35,594 bases of DNA, from the NCBI GenBank assembly GCA_038202925.1, contig JBBREM010000013.1, forward strand, positions 1 through 35,594, written 5' to 3'. The stretch is from JAEVZK01 sp038202925 (GTDB lineage: Bacteria > Armatimonadota > Fimbriimonadia > Fimbriimonadales > Fimbriimonadaceae). The translations under genes were made by a program, and so were the position numbers. How positions within the stretch are numbered: position 1 is the first letter of the stretch; each line of letters opens with the position of its first letter. Below are positions 1-7,442 of the stretch, in pieces. The notes under the pieces were generated by a model that was not told the DNA's origin, made no database searches, and saw only the letters and a list, made by a program, of their open reading frames with translations.

Positions 1-1034
1 GCATGGAGCCCCCATTTGTCGAAAATTGAAATGACCTCGCCTTCCCTTCCCAGATGCGCGACGGCGAGCATGCGCTCCTGGCTCTCACTTAGCATCAACT
101 CGTAGGCAGACATGTCAGACTCCCGCATCGGAACAAGATCGAGATCGACCTCCATTCCCACGTCGCCTTTGCTCGACATCTCGATCGTCGAGCAGGTCAG
201 GCCCGCCGCGCCCATGTCCTGAATCGCCACGATCGCGCCGGTGTCCAGCGCCTCGAGGGTCGCCTCGATGAGCAGCTTCTCAGCAAACGGATCGCCAATC
301 TGCACGTTTGGGCGTCTGGCATCGCTTTCCTCGCCCAGCTCGGTGGATGCAAACGTCGCCCCGTGGATGCCGTCTTTGCCGGTCGACGAGCCGAGATAAA
401 GCACCGGATTACCGACTCCGGACGCTTCCGCCGTGGTGATTTGATCGAGCCGAAGCATGCCCACGCACATCGCGTTGACGAGCGGGTTGCCGCTGTAGCG
501 CGGATGAAAGTCCACTTCACCCGCAACGGTCGGAACGCCCACGCAGTTGCCATAGCCGGCGATGCCGGCGACGACGTGCTCAAAGAGGTAGCGATTACGC
601 TCCAGCGTTACCTCCCCTATAGTTCCTAGAGGCCCTATAGGCCCGAACCGAAGCGAGTTCAACAAGGCAATCGGCCGAGCGCCCATCGTCAGGATGTCCC
701 TGATGATCCCCCCGACTCCGGTCGCCGCCCCCTGATACGGCTCAACCGCGGACGGATGATTGTGCGATTCGACCTTCATCGTCACGCCGAGTCCGTCGCC
801 AATATCGACGACGCCAGCATTTTCGAATCCCTTGCCCTCCAAAGCTTCTTTGTAACGCTTGAAGTAAGCGAGCACCGGGCGCGAATACTTGTAGCCGCAG
901 TGCTCGCTCCACATCACCGCGAACATTCCGAGCTCTGTCAGCGTGGGCTCGCGGCCTATCAGCTTCAGAATCAGCTCATACTCAGCCTGGTTTAAGCCCA
1001 TCGAGGTGTAGACTTCAGGAGTGAGCACCGGCAT
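1..1034 (-). CDS. purL: Phosphoribosylformylglycinamidine synthase subunit PurL, N-terminal part (runs off the window)
   Basis: This enzyme makes formylglycinamidine ribonucleotide from FGAR, glutamine and ATP in de novo purine synthesis. About 344 residues of a family usually near 740 are present; the C-terminal half lies before base 1. Visible family motifs in order are MWSEHCGYK near the N-terminus, VESHNHPSAVEPYQGAATG, GGIIRDILTMGARP, GNCVGVPTVAGEV, GRDGIHGATF-like GKDGIHGATFAS, VQIGDPFAEK, IQDMGAAGL and MLSESQERML. I chose the ATG at 1034 because a TAAAAT box sits 7 bases upstream with no Shine-Dalgarno, a pattern repeated across the window. The divergent lipoprotein frame starts at 1021, inside the first codons of purL. 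An extra Gly/Pro/Ile-rich stretch follows the LNSLRFG motif (bases 614-643); B. subtilis PurL, as I remember it, is shorter there. Confidence 0.97.
   Translation of the reverse strand, partial: MPVLTPEVYTSMGLNQAEYELILKLIGREPTLTELGMFAVMWSEHCGYKYSRPVLAYFKRYKEALEGKGFENAGVVDIGDGLGVTMKVESHNHPSAVEPYQGAATGVGGIIRDILTMGARPIALLNSLRFGPIGPLGTIGEVTLERNRYLFEHVVAGIAGYGNCVGVPTVAGEVDFHPRYSGNPLVNAMCVGMLRLDQITTAEASGVGNPVLYLGSSTGKDGIHGATFASTELGEESDARRPNVQIGDPFAEKLLIEATLEALDTGAIVAIQDMGAAGLTCSTIEMSSKGDVGMEVDLDLVPMRESDMSAYELMLSESQERMLAVAHLGREGEVISIFDKWGLH
1009..1014 (+). promoter_or_regulatory. -10 box of the lipoprotein-lemA unit
   Basis: TAGACT is followed by exactly 6 bases and then GTG at 1021. This supports the 1021 start over the in-frame GTG at 1036 and implies a leaderless transcript. 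The box lies inside the purL coding start, so the two divergent transcription units overlap at their 5' ends. Confidence 0.4.
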
Positions 1035-1461
1035 TGTGCGGATTTTACCGTTGGCCCTGTTGCTCGCCGCGTGGAGTTGCGGACCTACGTTCAACTACGA
1101 AGGGCGCTGGACTGGCAACCGCGACATCGCCGTCCCCAAGGGAGAGGACAAGATCCTCTACCATTCGCTTGGCAAGGTCACGTTGACGATCCGCAACGAC
1201 ACGTTTGAGATGACCAACTCCGAAGTCCCGATCGGGGGCCATATCCAGTGGCGGTCCGGCGCGATCGACTTGACGCCGGAAATCCTGATGAAAGTTCCAC
1301 TCCCCGGCCGGGAAAAGGCCAAACACCCCGCGATCAAGGCCACGCCTCAGACCGATGGGAGCCTGAAGATCGAGGATCCGGCTGCGATCGACGGGCGACC
1401 GGTCATACTTCGGCGAGAGGAAAACGCAACCCCTCCCAACGCAACTCCGTCTTCCCAGTAA
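1021..1461 (+). CDS. Small lipoprotein, lipocalin-like beta-rich domain
   Basis: The 146-residue product has a short hydrophobic signal ending in a lipobox (AAWSC, Cys20 if started at 1021), so it is probably lipid-anchored. The mature part begins FNYEGRWTGNRDI and continues in alternating beta-type segments (KVTLTIRNDTFEM, GAIDLTP). That resembles lipocalin-like 'measures the effect of X' domains, but I cannot assign a family with certainty. The last 12 residues are Pro/Asn/Ser-rich. The TAA at 1459-1461 is 5 bases before lemA, so the two are co-transcribed. The GTG at 1036 is an alternative start that still leaves a usable signal peptide. Confidence 0.75.
   Translation: MSTGIVRILPLALLLAAWSCGPTFNYEGRWTGNRDIAVPKGEDKILYHSLGKVTLTIRNDTFEMTNSEVPIGGHIQWRSGAIDLTPEILMKVPLPGREKAKHPAIKATPQTDGSLKIEDPAAIDGRPVILRREENATPPNATPSSQ
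1042..1047 (-). promoter_or_regulatory. -10 box of purL
   Basis: TAAAAT on the minus strand is followed by 7 bases and then the purL ATG at 1034. Transcription would therefore begin at or next to the start codon. I see no convincing -35 and no Shine-Dalgarno. Confidence 0.45.
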
Positions 1462-1466
1462 CTGCC

Positions 1467-2024
1467 ATGTCGCTAGCAATGTGGATTCTCATCGGCGTCT
1501 TGCTGCTCGTCCTGTTCGGATCGATCGGCATGTACAACAGCCTCGTCTCGCTTCGTCTGCAGACGGCGAACGCCTGGGGGCAGATCGACGTGCAGCTCAA
1601 GAGGCGCTACGATCTCATCCCGAACTTGGTCGAGACCGTGAAGGGCTACATGAAGTTCGAGCAGGAAACGCTCGAAAAGGTCATTCAAGCCCGCAACATG
1701 GCGCTTGGCGCGCGGTCCGTGCCCGAAAAGGCGGCGGCTGAGCAGGCGGTTACCACCAGTCTCAACGGGCTGTTCGCAATCGCCGAGCAGTATCCCGACC
1801 TCAAGGCGAACCAGAACATGCTGAGCCTGCAGGAAGAGTTGAAGAGCACGGAGAACAAGATCGCCTTCGCGCGGCAATACTACAACGACATCACCACGTC
1901 GTACAACACGAAGCTGGAGACGTTCCCGAGCAGCATTTTCGCCAGCGCGGGAGGCTTCAAGCCCCGCGAGCTGTTCGAACTCGATGAGCCCGCTGCCCGC
2001 GAAGCCGTGAAGGTACAGTTCTAA
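1467..2024 (+). CDS. lemA: LemA family membrane protein
   Basis: The product has 185 residues, normal for LemA. One membrane helix lies at about residues 4-23, followed by the family block NSLVSLRLQTANAWGQIDVQ, then RRYDLIPNLVETVKGYM, and near the end YNDITTSYNTKLETFPSS, with the usual FASAGGFKPRELFEL ending. LemA proteins are coiled-coil membrane proteins with an exposed helical domain; their exact role is unknown, though some are linked to envelope or protease (HtpX) functions. The longer upstream frame is rejected because homology begins only at the ATG at 1467, 5 bases after the lipoprotein stop. The TAA overlaps the TAG of the convergent small frame at 2021. Confidence 0.95.
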   Translation: MSLAMWILIGVLLLVLFGSIGMYNSLVSLRLQTANAWGQIDVQLKRRYDLIPNLVETVKGYMKFEQETLEKVIQARNMALGARSVPEKAAAEQAVTTSLNGLFAIAEQYPDLKANQNMLSLQEELKSTENKIAFARQYYNDITTSYNTKLETFPSSIFASAGGFKPRELFELDEPAAREAVKVQF

Positions 2025-2185
2025 GCCACCTTTTGGTCGACGTAGACGGTGGGAGCAAACAGCTCGATGACCTCGCACGGCCGATCGGCCGTGGCATATG
2101 CCTGCTCCTCAACGATCGGCGCGCGCTTGGCTACGAGAACGTAGAACATCGCGGCCAAGGTTAGATACGAGAGTGTGACTAGCAT
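2021..2185 (-). CDS. Possible small single-span membrane protein
   Basis: This 54-residue frame begins MLVTLSYLTLAAMFYVLVAK, a plausible membrane helix, followed by an acidic hydrophilic tail ending in APTVYVDQKVA. An in-frame longer start at 2236 would add 17 residues without a clear signal. It is the last frame of the minus-strand island and converges on lemA. The tail string APTVYV also occurs in the peptidase-like protein at 3620-4765, perhaps by chance. I recognise no family, and the frame could be non-coding. Confidence 0.35.
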   Translation of the reverse strand: MLVTLSYLTLAAMFYVLVAKRAPIVEEQAYATADRPCEVIELFAPTVYVDQKVA

Positions 2186-2262
2186 CCGTGTTTCACATCG
2201 GCTTTCTATCGGACGTTTGCAGGTTTGGGTAGCCAAACTTAGTGCTTATGCCGGGCCTGCCT

Positions 2263-2862
2263 TCAATTTCCCGACTTCGGGCCATTGTGCGATGCGTAGT
2301 ACCACAACAGTTGGCCCGTGTCGGCATTGAGTGCTTGCCGTATGGCGACACGCACATCTCCTGACCGCGAGCGTCCCCAGAGGACAACTTCCGCTACACG
2401 ACGAACTCCGGTTGATGGAACATAGCCATAGAATACGCCCGTTGCAAGTGCCACTTTGCTTTCCCATGCTAGAGGTTCCGACATGCTTTGTATTCCCTTC
2501 GATGCAACCTCTTTGAGTTGGCGTTCGCTGAGCCCGCGCCCAGGCGCCATTTTGGTTCGTTCAATGCGCACATATCGAACAAATTTGCTTTCGTGTTCAA
2601 CCCATATCTCGGCCGAGGCCTTGCTCCACCATATAACCATGCGGTCAGTGGTGTCGGTCGAAGTCGAATAGTTCTTGGACCCAGTCCATGCTCGTTGCTC
2701 GGCCTCTCCGTAACGAGCAAGAAAAGATGAGGCGGCTGCGGTCGGATCGCTGCTTTTGCAGCTACTACAACCACCGACAACGCAGGCTATTACTGCGGCG
2801 ATGCTGCAACCAACCGATCTAGTGAAGAAGCAAGCCACCCATACATTCACCCGTCTCTGCAT
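2263..2862 (-). CDS. Lipoprotein with PepSY-like C-terminus
   Basis: About 199 residues from the ATG at 2862 (MQRR...). A TTG at 2874 is an alternative start, and both overlap the upstream gene by about 50 bases, implying translational coupling. The N-terminus is positively charged and then hydrophobic, ending in a lipobox (VVGGC) and a Cys/Ser-rich linker (CSSCKSS). The C-terminal part ends VRVAIRQALNADTGQLLWYY, which looks like the last strands of a PepSY-type domain ('D-A-x-T-G-x-hydrophobic'). PepSY domains are known in protease propeptides and are thought to restrain peptidases. With the secreted peptidase candidate two genes upstream, an inhibitor or chaperone role is my inference. Base composition is more A/T-rich than in the flanking housekeeping genes. 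Confidence 0.7.
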   Translation of the reverse strand: MQRRVNVWVACFFTRSVGCSIAAVIACVVGGCSSCKSSDPTAAASSFLARYGEAEQRAWTGSKNYSTSTDTTDRMVIWWSKASAEIWVEHESKFVRYVRIERTKMAPGRGLSERQLKEVASKGIQSMSEPLAWESKVALATGVFYGYVPSTGVRRVAEVVLWGRSRSGDVRVAIRQALNADTGQLLWYYASHNGPKSGN

Positions 2863-3613
2863 CGATTTTGACAAACGCAGTGTGTGACGTCAAGGCATAG
2901 ACCAGTCTCATAGTGCGTTTCGAGCGTAAGGATTCGCCACGAACGGAGCCAAGTCCACTATCTGTCGACATGAATTGGAGCTTCACGGTGTAGGTATCAC
3001 CGAGTTTAGACCCGGTAGCCCCCACAATGGAACTTGCCCTATGCACTGCCTCCGCCTGACTGAGTTTAAGGGTAGGACGTCCATAAATCCAGTCTGACTC
3101 GCATCGATAACGCAGCAGAGTGCCATCTTTCGCATCGAGTACGATATCCAGGCAGTTGCCATACCCCGAGGAATCATAGCCATATGGAACTACAGTAAAC
3201 GAAACGAACGCCCTGCCTCTGCGCTCTTGCGCAACTGCTGCTGAGTATGGGTACACCTCTACGCGCCACGGTCGGAATCCTACCGGTCCCAAACCCAAGC
3301 GCGCAACCAAACTCTTCACGCGACTGCTTGCAACGCCCACCTTCATCATTGGGTGAACTCTGTTCGTCGGATGCGTTCTTAGCAGCCGCTCTCTTTCGGC
3401 ATTCACGAACACGAGCACCTGGGAACCCCGAACGATGAATAAGTTTTCGCCGTCCTTAATTGTTTGCAGGGCTCCATTTCCCGGCGCGGGAGCAACTACT
3501 GCGCGGTTGGTACTAAACGGAAGTGCAGCTGCCCGGGAAAACGAAACGCAAGAGCTGTAGTCTTGGACACGGTTAACTGCAATAAATTGTAATAAGAGAA
3601 AGATTGTATTCAT
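2819..3613 (-). CDS. Exported PepSY/YcdB-like protein
   Basis: The product has 264 residues. The N-terminus (MNTIFLLLQFIAV) is hydrophobic and may be a weak signal sequence. Two copies of a PepSY/YcdB-like ending are visible: NCLDIVLDAKDGTLLRYR in the middle and LVYALTSHTAFVKIDAETGE near the C-terminus, the latter preceded by a helical LSQAEAVHRASSIVGA segment. This repeat pattern is typical of PepSY/YcdB-YcdC domains, which occur in secreted or membrane proteins. The ATG lies 6 bases after the peptidase stop and the 3' end overlaps the next gene, so all three form one operon. Function is unknown; a regulatory partner of the peptidase is an inference. Confidence 0.7.
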   Translation of the reverse strand: MNTIFLLLQFIAVNRVQDYSSCVSFSRAAALPFSTNRAVVAPAPGNGALQTIKDGENLFIVRGSQVLVFVNAERERLLRTHPTNRVHPMMKVGVASSRVKSLVARLGLGPVGFRPWRVEVYPYSAAVAQERRGRAFVSFTVVPYGYDSSGYGNCLDIVLDAKDGTLLRYRCESDWIYGRPTLKLSQAEAVHRASSIVGATGSKLGDTYTVKLQFMSTDSGLGSVRGESLRSKRTMRLVYALTSHTAFVKIDAETGECMGGLLLH

Positions 3614-3619
3614 GACACT

Positions 3620-4765
3620 TCACAATTGGCGGTACCACGTCGAAGGCGCAGTCCCGGTGCCCGTGTAGACGGTTTCTACCCTCATAAAGAGATCACCATA
3701 AATGGCATAGTCGCTCCAATTCATTGTACGGGGCGTACCAGGCGGATTGCCTTCTGGAGAGTAATCCCAGACAATCAGATTGTAAGCCCCGGAAACCGCG
3801 ACCAAATAGCTTCTGGCATCATCGACCGTATAGCCGTAGGACAGATAACCCCACAGACAATTACAACGCTGCTGAGTTTGTTCGATCGGGACATAGACCG
3901 TGGGGGCGAGCACGGCCTGGTCCTCTAAATATTGGTCATAGTAGTTATTGTACGGCCAGCAGGCGCGAATAAAATTGTTCGTGTCGCCTGTGTTGCACGA
4001 TTCCATATGGAGGAGCGCAATAGCTGGATTATGTGTTGAGTTATACGGCGGAAGACCGGAACCAACTTCGAACTGTCGTCGCTGAAGGTAGCCTGGGGTC
4101 ACGGGAGTGGATCCATAGTCATCTTCCGGCCAAATGACCACGCCATTACCGGCTTCGTGTAGGTCTGGTGCTCCATGCGAGGCAATGTAGACAAGACTTA
4201 CCCCTGCCATGTCGGTGAAATAAGCCGCTGGCGTCCATGGCCAGCCATGCTCATGCCTAGTCGCAGCCCAATTGTGAACGTAGAGTTGCACGGTCTCACA
4301 ACCATCGCCGCCCGAAACGTTAAAAGCCGGATGGCTATATATCTCCGTAACATTCTTCACTGGTGCACTTCCAGGGGCAGCTGCGTCGCTGGTGCCGTTA
4401 GAGTAGCTCGCGTAAAAACGGACCGTGACCGTGCCCCCATCTAGAAAGTGCGTACTGTCGAACATCGCGGCAACGGATGCCGGCACATTGAGGATCATTG
4501 GTCTCGGTTGGCGGCGATCTCGCCGGATCGTTGCCTCGGCAATGTCCGGCCCCTGAGATGCTTCCCAATAAGCGACGGTGGTTTCAGGAACACTTCCTCC
4601 CTGTAGGGTCAATCGCATGCGAATTGGCGTCTTGTTTGCGGTCTTTGTGCCGAAGACACGGCAATTCGTTGAAGAAAAATAGGGTGGCACCGTAACAGTG
4701 CTCGCCTGTGCAATATGCCACCCGGCGGCAAATATCAAGCAAGCTACAATTCCTTTCGTCTGCAT
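3620..4765 (-). CDS. Secreted caspase-like (clan CD) cysteine peptidase candidate
   Basis: The product has 381 residues with a clear signal peptide (MQTKGIVACLIFAAG...IAQAS). A beta-rich region of about 150 residues comes first, containing a SMART-like RFYASYSNGT segment. Then come two motifs in the order and style of clan CD peptidases: a hydrophobic strand ending in His-Gly (VSLVYIASHG, His197) and, about 60 residues later, a hydrophobic strand ending in Ser-Cys (AIALLHMESC, Cys257). A later LSYGYTVDDARSYLVAV segment resembles the G-x-TVDEA helix seen after the catalytic Cys in caspase/CHAT-type folds. The protein is Cys-rich (CNC, CW), which fits an exported protein. It heads an operon with two PepSY-like proteins. 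I did not recognise an exact family; activity is inferred from the His/Cys pattern only. Confidence 0.7.
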   Translation of the reverse strand: MQTKGIVACLIFAAGWHIAQASTVTVPPYFSSTNCRVFGTKTANKTPIRMRLTLQGGSVPETTVAYWEASQGPDIAEATIRRDRRQPRPMILNVPASVAAMFDSTHFLDGGTVTVRFYASYSNGTSDAAAPGSAPVKNVTEIYSHPAFNVSGGDGCETVQLYVHNWAATRHEHGWPWTPAAYFTDMAGVSLVYIASHGAPDLHEAGNGVVIWPEDDYGSTPVTPGYLQRRQFEVGSGLPPYNSTHNPAIALLHMESCNTGDTNNFIRACWPYNNYYDQYLEDQAVLAPTVYVPIEQTQQRCNCLWGYLSYGYTVDDARSYLVAVSGAYNLIVWDYSPEGNPPGTPRTMNWSDYAIYGDLFMRVETVYTGTGTAPSTWYRQL

Positions 4766-4775
4766 CAGGATTCAT

Positions 4776-4804
4776 AGTGTAAAGCCGAAATCTCAATCCT
4801 GCAA
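4776..4804 (-). promoter_or_regulatory. Sigma-70-type promoter of the peptidase/PepSY operon
   Basis: On the minus strand TTGCAG (4804-4799) and TACACT (4781-4776) are separated by 17 bases. The -10 ends 10 bases before the ATG at 4765, giving a leader of only a few bases. The -35 lies next to the miaA 5' region, so the two divergent units share this short spacer. Confidence 0.6.
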
Positions 4805-4824
4805 GTATTTTTCATGAGATTCTC

Positions 4825-5724
4825 GTGTTCCAAGATATCGCCGTGCAGTTCTTGATCGCCATCATGGGTCCGACTGCGTCCGGGAAGACCGGGCTGGCCG
4901 AGGCGGTTGCGGAGCGGCTGGACGCGGTACTGATCAATGCCGACGCCTTTCAGGTTTATCGCCACCTAGACATTGGCACCGCCAAGCCTGAGCGCAAACA
5001 CCGCTACCGACTCTTAGACATCAAGAATCCGAATGAGGAGTTCGGCGTCGGCCATTGGGCCGAACTTGCCCAGCTTGAACTCCGGAAATTATTCGCGGAA
5101 GGGCGGCACTGCATCGTCGTCGGCGGAACCGGCTTTTATGTCCGTGCCCTTTTCGAGGAGTACCGGGCGATGCGGTCCACTCCCGATCCCATCCTGCGTC
5201 AAACGCTGAGCGAAACACCGCTCGAAATCGTCCGAAAGCGACTTACCGACGAGTTTCCCGAGCTTGCTGCGGCCACCGATCTCAAGAACCCGGTAAGAGT
5301 CCGTCGCGCCCTGGAGAGAGGCCTCGATCTTGGCGTTCCCATGAAGCTCGAGCTGCCGCAGTTCAAAAAGCTGAAGTTCGGTCTCGATCTCACCCCAGAA
5401 ATGGTCCTAGAGCGCATCGAACGGCGAGCCCAGCAAATGATGCAGAATGGATGGACTCGGGAAATCGAGGACCTCCGCCGGAGGGGCTACCAAAGGAGCG
5501 ATCCAGGGCTCCGCGCGATAGGATATCGCCCGCTCTGGGACGCGCTGGATGGGAAGATTGGACTGGACGACGCCATCGCGACAACGATCGCGGAGACACG
5601 GCGATATGCCAAACGTCAACGAACGTGGCTGCGTTCAGAGCCAAGCCTCACGGCCGTCCCCGCCGACCCGGGCCACGATGCGTTTCGTGCGTGCATGGAA
5701 CGTATTGAGGATGCTTTGAAGTAA
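4825..5724 (+). CDS. miaA: tRNA dimethylallyltransferase MiaA
   Basis: MiaA transfers a dimethylallyl group to the N6 of A37 in tRNAs that read UNN codons. The P-loop is GPTASGKT (residues 15-22), followed by the family motifs NADAFQVYRHLDIGTAKP and VVGGTGFYVRALF, and the C-terminal tRNA-binding part with GYRPLWDAL and ETRRYAKRQRTWLR. At 299 residues it is of usual length. The GTG at 4825 is used here; a GTG at 4843 would also leave an intact P-loop. Thirteen bases separate the stop from hfq, so miaA, hfq and dapF form an operon; miaA-hfq adjacency is conserved in many bacteria. The D-S-x-Q motif of most MiaA proteins (DSMQVY) reads DAFQVY here, a substitution worth noting. Confidence 0.96.
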   Translation: MFQDIAVQFLIAIMGPTASGKTGLAEAVAERLDAVLINADAFQVYRHLDIGTAKPERKHRYRLLDIKNPNEEFGVGHWAELAQLELRKLFAEGRHCIVVGGTGFYVRALFEEYRAMRSTPDPILRQTLSETPLEIVRKRLTDEFPELAAATDLKNPVRVRRALERGLDLGVPMKLELPQFKKLKFGLDLTPEMVLERIERRAQQMMQNGWTREIEDLRRRGYQRSDPGLRAIGYRPLWDALDGKIGLDDAIATTIAETRRYAKRQRTWLRSEPSLTAVPADPGHDAFRACMERIEDALK

Positions 5725-5737
5725 GGGGTATTTCAGG

Positions 5738-6001
5738 ATGGGCAAGGCTATCAATCTTCAAGATATGTTCCTGAACCAGGTGCGCAAGGAAGGCATCGGG
5801 GTCACGGTTTATCTCACTAACAGCGTCCAGCTTCGCGGCCAGGTCCGCGGATTTGACGCGTTCACGGTGCTTCTCGACGCGCCCGGCAAGCCCACTCAGC
5901 TTGTTTACAAACACGCGGTGGCCAGCATCGTGCCCGCCAAGCCGGTGGGCCAATACAAGCCGCACGGAGACGAAGGGCATCGAAGCGCCGAAGAAGAGTA
6001 G
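5738..6001 (+). CDS. hfq: RNA chaperone Hfq
   Basis: This 87-residue Sm-like protein forms a hexameric ring that pairs small RNAs with mRNAs. It begins INLQDMFLNQVRKEG, the usual Hfq alpha-helix, followed by Sm1 (VTVYLTNSVQLRGQVRGFDAF) in degenerate but recognisable form, and Sm2 ends in YKHAVASIVP, equivalent to the RNA-binding YKHAISTI of E. coli. The C-terminal tail is short, polar and acidic. A purine-rich AAGGGG is followed by AGG immediately before the ATG. The stop TAG shares its G with the GTG start of dapF. Confidence 0.96.
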   Translation: MGKAINLQDMFLNQVRKEGIGVTVYLTNSVQLRGQVRGFDAFTVLLDAPGKPTQLVYKHAVASIVPAKPVGQYKPHGDEGHRSAEEE

Positions 6002-6777
6002 TGCGCTTCACGAAGATGCAAGGCATCGGCAATGACTTCGTCATGGTTGACGCCATCCGCGACGGTTTCCCAGCGCAAGCCGTGGCCACCTTAGCAAGAG
6101 CGGTCACGGATCGGCGCACGGGGATCGGAGCGGATGGCCTTATCCTGCTTGAGCGCGGACAAGATGCGCCTTTCCAGATGCGCATGCTTAATCCGGATGG
6201 GTCCGAAAGCGAGATGTGCGGCAACGGCATCCGCTGCCTCGCCCGGCTGTTGCGCGATCATGGCCATAGCTCCGAGCCCCAGGTAGCGGTTGACACCGGT
6301 GCGGGGCGGCTGATTGTCGAGATTCAGGAAGATGGCCGCGTCCGTGTCGACATGGGCGTGGCAACCGAGGTCTTTATCGACCAGCCGGTTGCAACTTACC
6401 GGGGAACGGCTGTATCAATGGGCAACCCCCACCTAGTCGTCTTTGTGGATGATGTTGCGGTTGTAAACCTCGAAGTCGAAGGCCCGAAGCTTGAGAACGA
6501 CGAGGCGTTTCCGGACCGCACGAACGTGCACTTCGCGCAAGTCCTGGCTTCAGATCGGATAAGGCAGCGGACTTGGGAGCGCGGGGCCGGAATAACTCTG
6601 GCCTGCGGCACCGGCGCTTGCGCGGCCGCGGTGGCAGGCTTTCTAAACGGCAAGACCGTCCGTAAGGTGACGATCGAGCTCCCCGGCGGCGACTTGGACA
6701 TCGAATACGCCGAAAATGGGCGCGTCCTGATGACGGGGTCAGCCGAGACAGTTTTTGAAGGCGACTGGGCCGCCTAG
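6001..6777 (+). CDS. dapF: Diaminopimelate epimerase DapF
   Basis: DapF converts LL- to meso-diaminopimelate for lysine and peptidoglycan synthesis. Both catalytic cysteines are present: Cys73 in EMCGNGIRCLAR and Cys202 in TLACGTGACAAAV. The N-terminal GIGNDFVMVD and the TGIGADGLILL block are typical. At 258 residues it is slightly shorter than the E. coli enzyme but complete. The GTG start at 6001 overlaps the hfq stop by one base (TAGTG), which suggests termination-reinitiation coupling. The 3' end meets the convergent pilZ gene at a shared CTAG, so both stop codons overlap. Confidence 0.97.
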   Translation: MRFTKMQGIGNDFVMVDAIRDGFPAQAVATLARAVTDRRTGIGADGLILLERGQDAPFQMRMLNPDGSESEMCGNGIRCLARLLRDHGHSSEPQVAVDTGAGRLIVEIQEDGRVRVDMGVATEVFIDQPVATYRGTAVSMGNPHLVVFVDDVAVVNLEVEGPKLENDEAFPDRTNVHFAQVLASDRIRQRTWERGAGITLACGTGACAAAVAGFLNGKTVRKVTIELPGGDLDIEYAENGRVLMTGSAETVFEGDWAA

Positions 6778-7391
6778 GCCGCCTGAGCCGACAGGTAGCT
6801 GTGGATCGCCTGCCGAGCGTTGCCCAGATACTCCACAAAGTGGACACCGGCACCGCCGCGCAGTTCGGAGAGGTAAGCGACGACAGCCAAAGCGCGCACC
6901 GGCTCGCCGCTCAACACAGTGTTGAACTCGACAAGCGAACCCGGTACCGGCATTTCTTTCATCGCGACAAAAGCTCCGCTGATGCTCATGTCAACGGCGG
7001 TGCCCTCGGTTGATGAGATCACGGTTTCGTGCCGGTGATCCGTCACCAGCCGGAGGGAAATTGGGAGATTGACGGGCAGGCGATCGTGACGGCGGCGATC
7101 CAAAATTTCCCAATGGACGCTGCTGAGGTCGGCAAAAAACTCACCGCTCTCGGTTCTGATTTGATCCAGATGGCCGTCGGCGCGGAGCGCAACCCCGTCC
7201 GACATTGAAATCAGCATGACCCGAAGAGCCGGGCGAAGGCCCTCGACGGAGCCGGCCTCAACCCGCAGGCTGAGCGGAGTCGCGTTGTGGACAACGCTCT
7301 TAACAAGCCGGGTCTCGCCATCGTTGTAGATGATGAGATCGACCGGACAGCCCGTAAGGCCCCCCACGATAAATGACGTGCTCGCGTCCAC
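6774..7391 (-). CDS. PilZ domain protein with YcgR-like N-terminus (c-di-GMP receptor)
   Basis: The product has 205 residues. The N-terminal ~95 residues form a beta-rich domain like that of YcgR-type proteins. The PilZ domain starts with the c-di-GMP binding motif RRRHDRLPV (RxxxR) around residue 98 and contains the second motif DMSISGAFV (D-x-S-x-x-G). PilZ proteins bind cyclic di-GMP and adjust motility or polysaccharide output. The GTG at 7391 is used. A GATAAT box 17 bases upstream, with TTCAAA 18 bases before it, may form a promoter in the 51-base gap after smpB, though read-through from smpB is also possible. Type IV pilus motors are encoded 17 kb away, so pilus control is a possible role. 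Confidence 0.93.
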   Translation of the reverse strand: MDASTSFIVGGLTGCPVDLIIYNDGETRLVKSVVHNATPLSLRVEAGSVEGLRPALRVMLISMSDGVALRADGHLDQIRTESGEFFADLSSVHWEILDRRRHDRLPVNLPISLRLVTDHRHETVISSTEGTAVDMSISGAFVAMKEMPVPGSLVEFNTVLSGEPVRALAVVAYLSELRGGAGVHFVEYLGNARQAIHSYLSAQAA

Positions 7392-7442
7392 AATGTGAAT
7401 GTCGGCAGATTATCCCGACGGATTTAGGTTGTTTTGAACGTT

